A stretch of 64,000 nt of DNA from Flagellimonas oceanensis (GTDB lineage Bacteria > Bacteroidota > Bacteroidia > Flavobacteriales > Flavobacteriaceae). The DNA is taken from assembly GCF_003992595.1 (NCBI RefSeq), contig NZ_RZNA01000004.1:109096-173095 (forward strand), in the 5' to 3' direction. The notes beneath the pieces are model-generated. The model was not told where the DNA came from and searched no databases. It saw only the letters and a program-made list of their open reading frames with translations. The first letter of the stretch is position 1. Every line of letters begins with the position of its first letter. Positions 18,272 through 27,999 of the stretch are shown piece by piece. Both the position numbers and the translations under genes were made by a program.

Positions 18272-19630
18272 ATGTTTAAAAAAGTATTGATTGCAAATAG
18301 GGGTGAAATCGCCTTGCGGATCATAAGGACCTGCAAGGAAATGGGCATTAAAACCGTTGCCGTGTACTCCAAGGCCGATGAGGAAAGCCTTCATGTCCGC
18401 TTTGCGGATGAAGCTGTTTGTATCGGCCCTGCACCCAGTAGTGAATCGTATTTGAAGATTCCAAATATTATAGCCGCAGCGGAAATTACCAACGCCGATG
18501 CCATTCACCCAGGATATGGGTTCCTTTCCGAAAACTCTAAGTTCTCTAAAATCTGTGCCGAGCACGATATCAAGTTCATTGGAGCTTCTGGCGAACAGAT
18601 TGACAAAATGGGAGATAAGGCAACCGCCAAGGAGACCATGAGAAAAGCCGGTGTTCCTACCGTTCCAGGTTCCGAAGGTTTGCTCAAGGATGTTGACCAT
18701 GCACGAAAGGAAGCCAAAAAAATGGGCTATCCCGTAATGATTAAAGCTACCGCCGGTGGTGGTGGTAAAGGGATGCGCGCCATTTGGTCGGAAGATCAAA
18801 TGGAGAAAAACTTCAACAGTGCCGTAACGGAAGCGACTGCAGCTTTCGGCAATGGAGGAATGTACATGGAAAAACTGATTGAAGAGCCTCGCCATATCGA
18901 AATCCAAATTGTGGGCGACCAATATGGGAAAGCCTGTCACCTATCTGAAAGAGATTGTTCCGTTCAGCGTAGGCACCAGAAGCTTACTGAAGAAACACCT
19001 TCCCCATTTATGACGGACAAACTCCGTGAAGACATGGGGAAAGCTGCTGTAAAAGCTGCCGAATATATTAAATATGAAGGCGCGGGAACCATTGAGTTTT
19101 TGGTGGACAAACACCGGAATTTCTACTTTATGGAAATGAACACCCGTATTCAGGTAGAGCATCCGATTACGGAACAGGTTGTGGATTACGATTTGATTCG
19201 TGAGCAAATTTTGGTTGCGGGCGGTGTTCCAATTTCTGGAAAAAACTACTTCCCAAAATTACACTCTATCGAATGCCGTATCAATGCGGAAGACCCTTAC
19301 AACGACTTTAGACCTTCCCCAGGAAAAATAACCACCCTGCACACGCCGGGCGGACATGGGGTTCGTTTGGACACCCATGTGTACAGTGGTTACATGATTC
19401 CACCGAATTATGATTCCATGATCGCTAAGTTGATCACAACCGCACAAACAAGGGAAGAGGCCATTAATAAGATGAGAAGGGCCTTGGACGAGTTCGTTAT
19501 CGAGGGAATCAAGACCACCATTCCGTTTCACCGTCAGTTGATGGACCACCCAGATTATTTGGCCGGTAATTACACCACCAAATTCATGGAGGATTTTGAA
19601 ATGGATCCAAAATATAAAGAAGAACATTAA
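18272..19630 (+). CDS. accC: Biotin carboxylase of acetyl-CoA carboxylase
   Basis: ATP-dependent carboxylation of biotin on AccB. 452 residues from 18272 ([17 protein letters not shown]); the frame from 18263 only adds three residues. ATP-grasp features: glycine loop [25 protein letters not shown], and the metal/bicarbonate-binding [11 protein letters not shown]. Paired with accB; the carboxyltransferase subunits are not in the window. A terminator follows. Confidence 0.95.
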   Translation: MFKKVLIANRGEIALRIIRTCKEMGIKTVAVYSKADEESLHVRFADEAVCIGPAPSSESYLKIPNIIAAAEITNADAIHPGYGFLSENSKFSKICAEHDIKFIGASGEQIDKMGDKATAKETMRKAGVPTVPGSEGLLKDVDHARKEAKKMGYPVMIKATAGGGGKGMRAIWSEDQMEKNFNSAVTEATAAFGNGGMYMEKLIEEPRHIEIQIVGDQYGKACHLSERDCSVQRRHQKLTEETPSPFMTDKLREDMGKAAVKAAEYIKYEGAGTIEFLVDKHRNFYFMEMNTRIQVEHPITEQVVDYDLIREQILVAGGVPISGKNYFPKLHSIECRINAEDPYNDFRPSPGKITTLHTPGGHGVRLDTHVYSGYMIPPNYDSMIAKLITTAQTREEAINKMRRALDEFVIEGIKTTIPFHRQLMDHPDYLAGNYTTKFMEDFEMDPKYKEEH

Positions 19631-19636
19631 ACAAAG

Positions 19637-19658
19637 CCCCGATACATTCGGGGTTTTT
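19637..19658 (+). terminator. Rho-independent terminator after accC
   Basis: CCCCGA (19637-19642) pairs with TCGGGG (19648-19653), then TTTTTCTTTT. It lies directly before the ATG of the FAD oxidoreductase gene. Confidence 0.82.
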
Positions 19659-19663
19659 CTTTT

Positions 19664-20782
19664 ATGGAGTTAAGTTATTGGGAACATAAAAGTTGGTTTT
19701 CCCATGTCGATTTTACGATTATCGGCAGTGGCATTGTTGGTTTGAATTGTGCCATCAGTCTAAAGGAAAAGTATTCCAAATGTAATATCCTGATTCTTGA
19801 AAAAGGTAGTTTGCCGCAAGGCGCCAGCACCAAAAATGCAGGTTTTGCCTGTTTTGGCAGCGCATCTGAGATTTTAGCGGACTTAGAGCACCACAGTGAG
19901 GAACAGGTGGTGCAGCTTGTTCAAAAGCGTTGGAAGGGTATTCAACGATTAAGAAATCTACTGGGAGATAACGCCCTTGGTTTTGAATTGCATGGCAGCC
20001 ATGAACTTTTCCCGTTAGAAAAGCCTGACTTCTATGACAAGTGCCTGGAATCTGTTCCATACCTCAACGATTTGATGGAGTCTGTTTTTGGGCAAAAGCC
20101 CTTTGTTACCAACTCCAACATATTCGAATTCTCCAATATTCAGGAAAAATACATCACGCATCGACTGGAAGGGCAGTTGGATACTGGCAAAATGATGCGT
20201 TCCTTGATTCAAAAATGCTTGGGCATGGAAATACCCATTTTGAATGGTGTTCTAGTCGAAGAAGTAATTGAATCCAATGAAGGGGCAACCATTAAAACCA
20301 AAGACTTTGAATTTGCATCCAGAAAAGTATTCGTGGCCACCAACGGTTTTGCATCAAAATTGATACAGTCAGAAACGGTAAAACCGGCTAGGGCACAGGT
20401 TTTAGTAACAGAACCCATCAAAAACATTCGTATTAAAGGCACTTTTCATTTTGATGAAGGCTATTATTATTTTCGGAACATTGATGACAGAATCTTATTT
20501 GGCGGTGGAAGAAACCTTGATTTTGATACCGAAGAGACCACCAAATTCGGGGAAACGAAGATTATCCAAAATCAATTGGAAGACCTGATCCGAAATATGA
20601 TTCTACCCAATCGACCCGTGAAAATTGAGCGCAGGTGGAGCGGAATTATGGGTGTTGGCAGCCAAAAAACTCCTATTGTTAAACAAATTTCCAATTCCAT
20701 TTACTGCGGGGTCCGTTTGGGCGGAATGGGTGTGGCTCTCGGCAGTCTTGTCGGGAAAGAACTGGCTGACATGGCTGATTAA
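19664..20782 (+). CDS. FAD-dependent oxidoreductase (DAO family)
   Basis: 372 residues of the D-amino-acid-oxidase/glycine-oxidase superfamily. The dinucleotide-binding motif IGSGIVGLNCAISLKE is near the N-terminus, followed by the basic flavin loop GASTKNAGFACFGS; the C-terminal GGMGVALGSLVGKELA closes the FAD site. Substrate is unknown; secondary or tertiary amines or amino acids are usual. Its ATG is only a few bases after the accC terminator, so it may depend on readthrough. The 150 bases to the convergent ABC operon hold no gene I can see. Confidence 0.85.
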   Translation: MELSYWEHKSWFSHVDFTIIGSGIVGLNCAISLKEKYSKCNILILEKGSLPQGASTKNAGFACFGSASEILADLEHHSEEQVVQLVQKRWKGIQRLRNLLGDNALGFELHGSHELFPLEKPDFYDKCLESVPYLNDLMESVFGQKPFVTNSNIFEFSNIQEKYITHRLEGQLDTGKMMRSLIQKCLGMEIPILNGVLVEEVIESNEGATIKTKDFEFASRKVFVATNGFASKLIQSETVKPARAQVLVTEPIKNIRIKGTFHFDEGYYYFRNIDDRILFGGGRNLDFDTEETTKFGETKIIQNQLEDLIRNMILPNRPVKIERRWSGIMGVGSQKTPIVKQISNSIYCGVRLGGMGVALGSLVGKELADMAD

Positions 20783-20933
20783 CTTCAAGTGCAAAAGCCC
20801 GAAAATCAAGACCTATTACCACTAGCACCTATAGCATACCGCAAGCTGAGTCAAGTCTAATTTCTAAATTCTAAAAGCGAAGCGGTATTGGTTTAATGGT
20901 TATAGATACAAAGTGTAAGGGGAAACTTAACGG

Positions 20934-21596
20934 TCAAACCATTCTCCCATCCAATAAATTGATGATTCTAGAACCGTATTCCGCATTTTTCTCGGAATGG
21001 GTCACTTGAATGATAGTCACCCCTTCATCATTCAATTGTTTGAAGAGTTCCATAATCTCTTCTCCCTGTGTAGAGTTTAGGTTGCCCGTGGGCTCATCTG
21101 CCAAAATCAATTTTGGATTGGCAATCAATGCCCTAGCTACACCTACTAGCTGTTGCTGTCCACCGCTGAGTTGAGCTGGAAAAAGGTCTTTCTTGCCCAC
21201 AATATTGAAACGATCCAGCATATCGGCCACCATGGCCTTACGCTCCGAGCCTTTGATTTTTTTATAGATCAAGGGCATTTCCAAATTCTCTTTTACCGTA
21301 AGCTCGTCCAATAAATGGTAAGATTGAAACACAAATCCGATGTATTGTTTATATAGGTTGGACCGATGCTTTTCCTTTAAGGAATGTACGGATTCATCCA
21401 AAAAATTATATTCCCCTTCATCAAAAGTATCCAACATTCCGATTACGTTGAGCAAGGTTGATTTCCCTGAGCCCGAAGGTCCCATAACTGAGATAAATTC
21501 CCCTTCTTCCACCTCCAGATTAATATCCTTCAATAAAAAAATACGTTGGCCTCCCGAGTTGACCCATTTGAATATATCGTTGAGTTGTAGTAGCAT
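20934..21596 (-). CDS. ABC ATPase of the efflux operon, second copy (divergent motifs)
   Basis: 220 residues of the LolD/MacB ATPase type, the last gene of the large minus-strand operon. Walker A GPSGSGKST, Walker B LILADEPTG and the H-loop VTHSE are intact. Two other conserved positions are changed: the helix after the signature reads LSGGQQQLVGVARA where the first ATPase has LSGGQQQRVAIARA, and the D-loop reads GNLNS instead of GNLDS. It may pair with particular permeases of the array, work as the weaker half of a heterodimer, or be losing activity. 22 bases after the serine hydrolase gene. Confidence 0.88.
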   Translation of the reverse strand: MLLQLNDIFKWVNSGGQRIFLLKDINLEVEEGEFISVMGPSGSGKSTLLNVIGMLDTFDEGEYNFLDESVHSLKEKHRSNLYKQYIGFVFQSYHLLDELTVKENLEMPLIYKKIKGSERKAMVADMLDRFNIVGKKDLFPAQLSGGQQQLVGVARALIANPKLILADEPTGNLNSTQGEEIMELFKQLNDEGVTIIQVTHSEKNAEYGSRIINLLDGRMV

Positions 21597-21618
21597 ATTG
21601 TTTAATTTATGGTGTTCT

Positions 21619-23133
21619 TTATTCTGATTCCTTTAGACTTTCCAATCGTTTTGAGGCGTTTTCGCACCAATAACAATTGGTTCCAGGCTTTAATTCAAGG
21701 GCTATTTCAAAACTTTTTATCGCATTGCCCCTGTCATTTATTAAATAGTACCCTTCTCCAAGGGAGTCCCACAAGTTTCCATCATCTGTGAACATCTCCG
21801 TGTTCAACTTTAGGAGCGCTATGCCCCATTCGATATTCTTGTTTTCCGACACTTGTTTAAAACCAATCCTGTTCAACAGTGCCTTATCGGTCAAAGGGCT
21901 TCCTTTTGCGTCTTCTAGAAATTGAGGCAACTCATTTACCTTCTCCGGGTTATTGGACCTGATAAAGTCAAAAACCAGTTCATACTTGTTTTTTGGAATA
22001 GCCTCGGGTCGGTATGATGGGTCCATAGACATCTTGGCAAGCTCCCAAGCTACACTTTCCGATTGTTGGTTTAAAATAATATTTGATAATGCAATTACTA
22101 CCATATCATCTTGTACAAACCTCAGAAAGTCTGCAAAGAATATCCCGTTACTTCCATTATGCCCCACAATTTTTTTATTACTTTTTGAATTGAATATGGC
22201 CCAACCATAACCATAGAAAGATGTTTCATCTTCATTTTCTGGGGTAAATGCAGTTTCCATCAACTGTTTTGATTCGGGGAGCAATACTGAATTTTCCTCT
22301 AGGGCAATGTGCCATTTGTACAAATCTTCCACTGTGGAATAGACATCTCCCTTCCCGATACTGTACCAGTGATTTTTATTGTACGGGAGATGTTCCTGTG
22401 TTGTTCCCCAATCCCTCCATTCACCTGAGGTATAATGGAAGTAGTATCCGTGGGCAAACTGCTCACTATTAACGTTGATGCCTTTATAACCCGTATGCTC
22501 CATTTGTAAAGGCTCCCAAAAGTTCTCTTTTAAAAAGGACTCATAATCTTTTTCAGAAACCATTTCTATGATGGCGGTCAATAAAATATAGTTTGCATTC
22601 GCATAGGTGTGTTTTGTGCCGGGTCCATACATCAATTCAGACTGGAAAAAATCATTCAAAAAAGTTTTCCTACTGGCCTCGTCGTATCTAAAGCCTCCCG
22701 TTTGCGGTGATATTCCGGATGTATGTGTGAGCAGTTGATGTATGGTAATTTCACTTTTATCGGATGGGACTTCAGGAAAATATTTTGAAATCTTATCCTG
22801 TACTTGGAGCTTTCCCTCTTCCTGAAGTTTTAAAATCGCTATTGCAGTGAATTGTTTGGTGACCGAACCAATATTGAATATTGTTGATGGTCCGTTGGGA
22901 ATCTTTTTGGCCCTATCCGCCCAACCATAGCCTTTAGATAAAATGACATCTCCTTGCTTGGCAACAAGTATGCTCCCAGAATATCCATTGTCCACACTTT
23001 GACCTATAAAGTCATCTATCCTGATTTTGAGATTTTCTTCCGATGTCTCTTGTCCGATAATCACGGCATTGAACATCAAAGACAACATTGACAGAATGAA
23101 CAGATTATTTCTAAACTTCATTAAATAGTTCAT
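21619..23133 (-). CDS. Secreted serine hydrolase (class C beta-lactamase fold)
   Basis: 504 residues with an N-terminal signal sequence (start at 23133, or MKFRNN at 23121, which looks the more natural signal peptide start). Serine hydrolase domain at about 30-370 with the three active-site motifs SVTK, YANAN (YxN) and VGHNG (HxG). About 110 C-terminal residues follow, including a TPR-like unit (LWDSLGEGYYLINDRGNAIKSFEIALELKPG). Such proteins are DD-peptidases, esterases or peptide amidases; the substrate is not predictable. It is embedded in the efflux operon between the last permease and the second ATPase, 9 and 22 bases away, so it should be made together with the exporter. Confidence 0.88.
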   Translation of the reverse strand: MNYLMKFRNNLFILSMLSLMFNAVIIGQETSEENLKIRIDDFIGQSVDNGYSGSILVAKQGDVILSKGYGWADRAKKIPNGPSTIFNIGSVTKQFTAIAILKLQEEGKLQVQDKISKYFPEVPSDKSEITIHQLLTHTSGISPQTGGFRYDEASRKTFLNDFFQSELMYGPGTKHTYANANYILLTAIIEMVSEKDYESFLKENFWEPLQMEHTGYKGINVNSEQFAHGYYFHYTSGEWRDWGTTQEHLPYNKNHWYSIGKGDVYSTVEDLYKWHIALEENSVLLPESKQLMETAFTPENEDETSFYGYGWAIFNSKSNKKIVGHNGSNGIFFADFLRFVQDDMVVIALSNIILNQQSESVAWELAKMSMDPSYRPEAIPKNKYELVFDFIRSNNPEKVNELPQFLEDAKGSPLTDKALLNRIGFKQVSENKNIEWGIALLKLNTEMFTDDGNLWDSLGEGYYLINDRGNAIKSFEIALELKPGTNCYWCENASKRLESLKESE

Positions 23134-23142
23134 TTTAAGTAT

Positions 23143-25554
23143 TTATTCGTCTCTTAAACTTTGTACAGGGTTGGCCGATGCTGCTTTTACCGTCCGCGAT
23201 CCCACTGTGATAAAGGCAATCAATGTGGCTGCAAGTCCTGCTGCCACAAAAAACAATGGACTCAGTGTTACGTGGGAAGGATAATTCTGGAGCCATTCAT
23301 TTAAGAAATACCAGGCGATGGGCGTGGCGATGATAAAGGCCAGCCCCACTAACTTTAAAAAATCCTTGGTAAGCAAAAGTGCCACTGAGGATACGCTGGC
23401 GCCTACCACCTTTCGCACCCCAATCTCTTTGGTACGCTGTGCCACTACGAGCATGGAAATGGCAAAGAGTCCCAAACAGCTCAAAATAATCCCCAAAACG
23501 CTTCCGCTGGTTATAATGGTGGCCATTGTTTTTTCCCTTCTGAATGTACGGTCGACATTCTCATCCAAGAAGGAGCCTAAAAACTCGGCTTGTGGCTCGA
23601 TTTTTTCCCAGGCGTTCTTTATGGCATCAAACGATTGTGCAGCGTTATCCGGAGCAATTTTCACATAAGCGTAATACAAGTCCCAATTGCGATTTAAAAA
23701 TAAAGTAAGTGGTTTTACCTCTTTTTTTACATCCTGAAAATAATAGTCCTTGATTACCCCTACCACCGAATAGGTAATAGAGTCATCCATGGGTATTCGA
23801 ACAGACAGTGGATCATCTTCCCCAAACTGTTTGGCCATACTTTCGTTGATCACCAAACTTAAGCTGTCCGTACTGTACTCCCGACTGAACATCCGCCCTG
23901 AATTAAGTTCTAGGTCCAAAGTTTTGGCGTAATCGTAATCCACCGTCAATGCATTGGTAACCACTCCTTTGCCCTTGTATGCAAAGCCCATGGCACTACT
24001 GCTGATACTTCCATCTTTTCCAAGTCCCAAATTACTGTCGGAACCTGAAACGCTTAAAACACCGGGGTTCTGGGAGAGTTCATCACGCAATAAATCCAAA
24101 ACAGCATAGCTGTTCTTTCTTCCATTCAAGGGAATGGATACTACTTGCTCCTTATTGTATCCCAAGTCCTTGTTGCGCAAAAATTCAATTTGACCATGTA
24201 GCACCATGGTTCCGCTGATCAAAATAATGGCTATCACAAACTGAATTACGATCAACCCATTACGCAATCGGTTTTTGCCCAAATCAAGCTTGCCTTTCAA
24301 TGCGCGAAGCGTACTTAACTTGCTCAAAAGCAATGCCGGATAGCCCCCAGCAATCAGGGTAATGACAAAGACGGTTGTAACAAACAATGCCATTATTCCC
24401 GGTTGGGTTACATCGGCAAAGGTGGCCTTGGTATTGAATAGGTTCTTGAACGGGTCTATGAGTAAATTACTGACCACAAGTCCCAAACCTATCGCAATTA
24501 GGAAAACGATCACACTTTCCATCCAGAACTGAAAGAACAATTGCTTTTTGACTGCGCCAAGGGTCTTTCGCATCCCAATTTCCTTTAGTCTTTTTTCGCT
24601 CAGTGCAATGTTCATGTTGATGAAGTTGGCACAAACGATAAATAGGATGACCAATGCCACACCAAGAATGATGTAGGGGAATGTACGTGCTGTATCCGCC
24701 CTGCCCGCTTTATAAGATGCAAAATGCATATCCTTAATGGACATGAGGTGGAACTGCTTGTATTGACCGTTTTCATCGGGCAATGCTCCATCCCTTTTGT
24801 CACTTTCTATGCTTCCCTCGTAATGAAGGTTGGCAAAATCCCTTGTATTCTCTTCGAACTGTTTAGTGGTAACCCCTTCTTCCAGTTGAAGGTAAATGGG
24901 GAAAAATTGAGAATTCCACACATCTTTATTGGATTCATACTCGGGATGGTTCTCAAACGGAATCACGATATCAAAATCAATACTGCTATTGGCGGGGGTG
25001 TTCTCCAATATGGCCGCAATGGTAAAAGGACGCTCTTCGTTTCCTATCCTTATCTGAAGAACCTCTCCGACCACATCGTTGTTTCCAAATATTTTTGTCG
25101 CGGTTTCTTCCGTAATGGAAACCGAATTTTTTGAAGGCAATGGGTTATTGGTATTCCCATTAATCCCGGGAAAGGTAAATATGTTGAAGAATTCCGCGTC
25201 AACATATTCTGCATCCAGGTCCAAATCCTTTTCCTTATATGAAACCAGGGCGTCCTCACTCAAACTACGTGTGATTCGCTTTATTCCCGAAACCTCATCC
25301 TCTAGTGCACCTGCCAATGGAACAGGGTTGGAAGTGCTTGTTTCAGCACCTCTAGGGGTTTGGCTGGTAAGGTAAAGTTGATACGCAGTGTCTTTATTTT
25401 CATGGAACTGGTCAAAAGACAGTTCGAACAAGGCTGTCATTGACAATAATATAGCCACCGCAAAGGCGCAGGTTAGCCCCACAATATTGGCTATACTGAA
25501 AACCTTGTTCTTAATCAGGTTTCTCCCAGCGATTTTCAAATAGTTTTTGAACAT
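23143..25554 (-). CDS. MacB/FtsX-type ABC permease, array member 7
   Basis: 803 residues from 25554 (MFKNYLKIAGRN); the frame upstream overlaps member 6 and is rejected. TM1 at about 20-40, a large periplasmic domain, a bundle of four further TMs at about 290-450, the second periplasmic domain and three TMs at about 680-790. Coupling helices read EIGMRKTLGAV and EIGVRKVVGAS; the C-terminus is NPVQSLRDE. Nearest the serine hydrolase gene. Confidence 0.88.
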   Translation of the reverse strand: MFKNYLKIAGRNLIKNKVFSIANIVGLTCAFAVAILLSMTALFELSFDQFHENKDTAYQLYLTSQTPRGAETSTSNPVPLAGALEDEVSGIKRITRSLSEDALVSYKEKDLDLDAEYVDAEFFNIFTFPGINGNTNNPLPSKNSVSITEETATKIFGNNDVVGEVLQIRIGNEERPFTIAAILENTPANSSIDFDIVIPFENHPEYESNKDVWNSQFFPIYLQLEEGVTTKQFEENTRDFANLHYEGSIESDKRDGALPDENGQYKQFHLMSIKDMHFASYKAGRADTARTFPYIILGVALVILFIVCANFINMNIALSEKRLKEIGMRKTLGAVKKQLFFQFWMESVIVFLIAIGLGLVVSNLLIDPFKNLFNTKATFADVTQPGIMALFVTTVFVITLIAGGYPALLLSKLSTLRALKGKLDLGKNRLRNGLIVIQFVIAIILISGTMVLHGQIEFLRNKDLGYNKEQVVSIPLNGRKNSYAVLDLLRDELSQNPGVLSVSGSDSNLGLGKDGSISSSAMGFAYKGKGVVTNALTVDYDYAKTLDLELNSGRMFSREYSTDSLSLVINESMAKQFGEDDPLSVRIPMDDSITYSVVGVIKDYYFQDVKKEVKPLTLFLNRNWDLYYAYVKIAPDNAAQSFDAIKNAWEKIEPQAEFLGSFLDENVDRTFRREKTMATIITSGSVLGIILSCLGLFAISMLVVAQRTKEIGVRKVVGASVSSVALLLTKDFLKLVGLAFIIATPIAWYFLNEWLQNYPSHVTLSPLFFVAAGLAATLIAFITVGSRTVKAASANPVQSLRDE

Positions 25555-25585
25555 TATTGATGTCTTTTGATTGATAAAATTCTTT

Positions 25586-27988
25586 TTATTCTTGCCGAAG
25601 CGCATCCACAGGATTTCGATTTGCTGTTCGGGTATAGTTTATGGTTGCAATAACGGCTATCATCAACAGTATAAATAGACTGCATACGGCAAAAATGGCC
25701 CAGTGCAAATCCATTTTAAAGGCAAAGTTCTGCATCCATTTGTCCAATGTAAGCCATGCACCCAACAACCCTAATACTACTGCTGGAACTGCAACGTATT
25801 CCAAATCAGAGATAAATGATTTTAATATGTCCGATAGCGTGGCCCCGCTTATCCTTCTTATGGCCAATTCTTTTCTACGACGTGTTGATTCGTTGAACGT
25901 ATACCCTAACAAGCCTATAATGGTAACCAGCAAAATAATGGCGTTACCAATGATCATAGCATTCCGGAAGCCCTTTTGTCCTTGGTAGGCATTCAACTGT
26001 TCCGTCTCAAGACTCTTGACCACCGTATCCTCATGAGGGAAACCCAAATTGACTACGGTCCGTATCCTGTCCATGATACCCTCTTGAACTCCATTGCTCG
26101 CCTTTATCATAATATTGAATCGTTCGGAAGGATCTTCAATTTTAAGCTCTTCAAACTTTTCCTCAGGCTGATAAAAAAACACGGATGGTCTCATATCAGG
26201 ATTAGAGATCGATTGAATCACAAAATCTGGAAAAACTCCACGGATGGTTGTACTCTCATGTTGGGTCAAGGCAATCTGCTTTCCTACAACCCCATCGGTC
26301 CATCCATTGTTCAGTTTGAGTAATTCAGCCCCTCTTTTGCTTATGACCACATCATTGGGAACCGCTTGATTGCTGGAAAAACCTTCTCCTTCATCCACAT
26401 GAATGCCCAAAATGGATAAATAGTTACTGTCCACTTCATAAAAATCAGCTACATTGAACAACTCCCTTTTACCATCTTGTGAGAGCACATTGTTTCCTGA
26501 CGCGCCACTTACGGGGTCGTCATCCCCAAGACCTACCATTTCAATGTCTGGCATGGCCCGAAGCTCGTTCAGCACCATTCCAATCTTGTTACCATCCATT
26601 CCCTCAGTGGACACATAATATACACCCTCCGCAGTATAACCGTGATCGGCATTCTTCATATTGTTGTACTGCAGCGTAACAAAAACCAAAACAGTGAGTA
26701 TAAATGTGGCTCCTACAAACTGAAAAGATAAAAGAACCAATTTCCATTTGCTTTTTTTCTGTTGATAGCTCCTAAAAGCTGTTGCAACGGGGATGCGTGA
26801 AAAGAATCGACCTGGGAAATAACTCGTGACGAACACAAGGAAAAGTATCAACACGACCAGAGGCGCAATGACGTATGGGTTCAAAACCGAGGTCAAGTCG
26901 TGCCCCCATTGAGCTTCCGCCAATGGTTTTAAGCCCCATATCAATAGCAGTGCCCCGACAATTGAGATGGCAAAAACAACAACGGTCTCGGAAAGAATCA
27001 TTCGTTGCAGGTTTTTAGTGTCAGCACCACAGGTTTTATGTATGGCGGAACTTTTGGCCCGGGCAATCAATGTTCCCATGGTCAACAAAATGTAGTTCAT
27101 CAATGAAACAAACAAAACCGAAAGGGCTATAGTGGCCAGAATCAGAATCATATCCTTTACATTGTCCACCTTTATTTGTTTGATGGGTTTGAACGAATAC
27201 TCAAGTACAACCCCTTGGTTTTCTTCTTCCAGCTTTTCAATATCCTGATGCTTTACCTGCATGGCCCGTACCGCTGGGGCCAAATCTGACGGTGTTGCCC
27301 CAGGGCTTAATTTTACGCAAGCGTAGTACCTGTCGTTTCCCATCCAATTTTCGGTGCCATCCCATGTAAATTGATCGGTGGATACCATGGATATCAGCAC
27401 ATCGTACTCATAGTTGGTGTTCTCGGGAAGGGTTTCGAATACACCTGCAATGGTCAGTTTTTTATCTGGATACGCTTTGATGCCTATGACCTTTCCCATA
27501 ACATTGCCCCCCATGTTGTCCGCGATTTCTTGAGATACCATACAGGTCATGGGGCTTTTTAAAATTTCTTCGGGGTTTCCACTTATCATGGGAACTGGGA
27601 GCACATCAAATAAATGCTCATCGGCCAATGATACCTTGGCATCGTAACTGTTGAAGTCATCGGTATAGATCATATGGTCTCCCAAGGGGTTGAGACGGGT
27701 AGCTGCCTCAATACCCGGCACTTCAGCTTTAAGTCCTGGGGCAACGGCCCCACTGACCCTTGGATAGCTCTCCATTTCGTTGGAGGATTTGTCCATATTG
27801 AAGTTTTCATGAACTAAGTAGATCCTGTCCGCATCTGGATAAAAACTATCATAACTAAAATAGTACAGTACTTCAGACAGAAGCAATATCCCAAAAGCCA
27901 AACCTGCCGTTAAGGATACAATTCTGGTAAGGGAATGTTCCCCTTTTCGGAACAATCTTCGAAATGCCAATTTTAAAAAGTTCATCAT
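25586..27988 (-). CDS. MacB/FtsX-type ABC permease, array member 6 (divergent)
   Basis: 800 residues, same eight-TM plan as its neighbours but the least similar of the seven. The N-terminal amphipathic segment is FLKLAFRRLFRKG rather than LKIAWRNL, and both coupling helices differ: SSAIHKTCGAD in the first half and ELAIRRISGAT in the second, where the others have EIG(I/V)RK-type sequences. The C-terminus is NPVDALRQE. The first half also lacks the CxNFMNL-type motif of most of the others (here SLMNYILL). It may have a specialised partner or be an older acquisition. Starts at the first of two adjacent ATGs. Confidence 0.86.
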   Translation of the reverse strand: MMNFLKLAFRRLFRKGEHSLTRIVSLTAGLAFGILLLSEVLYYFSYDSFYPDADRIYLVHENFNMDKSSNEMESYPRVSGAVAPGLKAEVPGIEAATRLNPLGDHMIYTDDFNSYDAKVSLADEHLFDVLPVPMISGNPEEILKSPMTCMVSQEIADNMGGNVMGKVIGIKAYPDKKLTIAGVFETLPENTNYEYDVLISMVSTDQFTWDGTENWMGNDRYYACVKLSPGATPSDLAPAVRAMQVKHQDIEKLEEENQGVVLEYSFKPIKQIKVDNVKDMILILATIALSVLFVSLMNYILLTMGTLIARAKSSAIHKTCGADTKNLQRMILSETVVVFAISIVGALLLIWGLKPLAEAQWGHDLTSVLNPYVIAPLVVLILFLVFVTSYFPGRFFSRIPVATAFRSYQQKKSKWKLVLLSFQFVGATFILTVLVFVTLQYNNMKNADHGYTAEGVYYVSTEGMDGNKIGMVLNELRAMPDIEMVGLGDDDPVSGASGNNVLSQDGKRELFNVADFYEVDSNYLSILGIHVDEGEGFSSNQAVPNDVVISKRGAELLKLNNGWTDGVVGKQIALTQHESTTIRGVFPDFVIQSISNPDMRPSVFFYQPEEKFEELKIEDPSERFNIMIKASNGVQEGIMDRIRTVVNLGFPHEDTVVKSLETEQLNAYQGQKGFRNAMIIGNAIILLVTIIGLLGYTFNESTRRRKELAIRRISGATLSDILKSFISDLEYVAVPAVVLGLLGAWLTLDKWMQNFAFKMDLHWAIFAVCSLFILLMIAVIATINYTRTANRNPVDALRQE

Positions 27989-27999
27989 GACTTAAAAAT

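Noticed and set aside
20783..20933. Possible small gene or RNA between the FAD oxidoreductase and the ABC operon
   Set aside because: Only a weak inverted repeat (ATACCGC/GCGGTAT) 39 bases apart; no reading frame, RNA gene or clear terminator.
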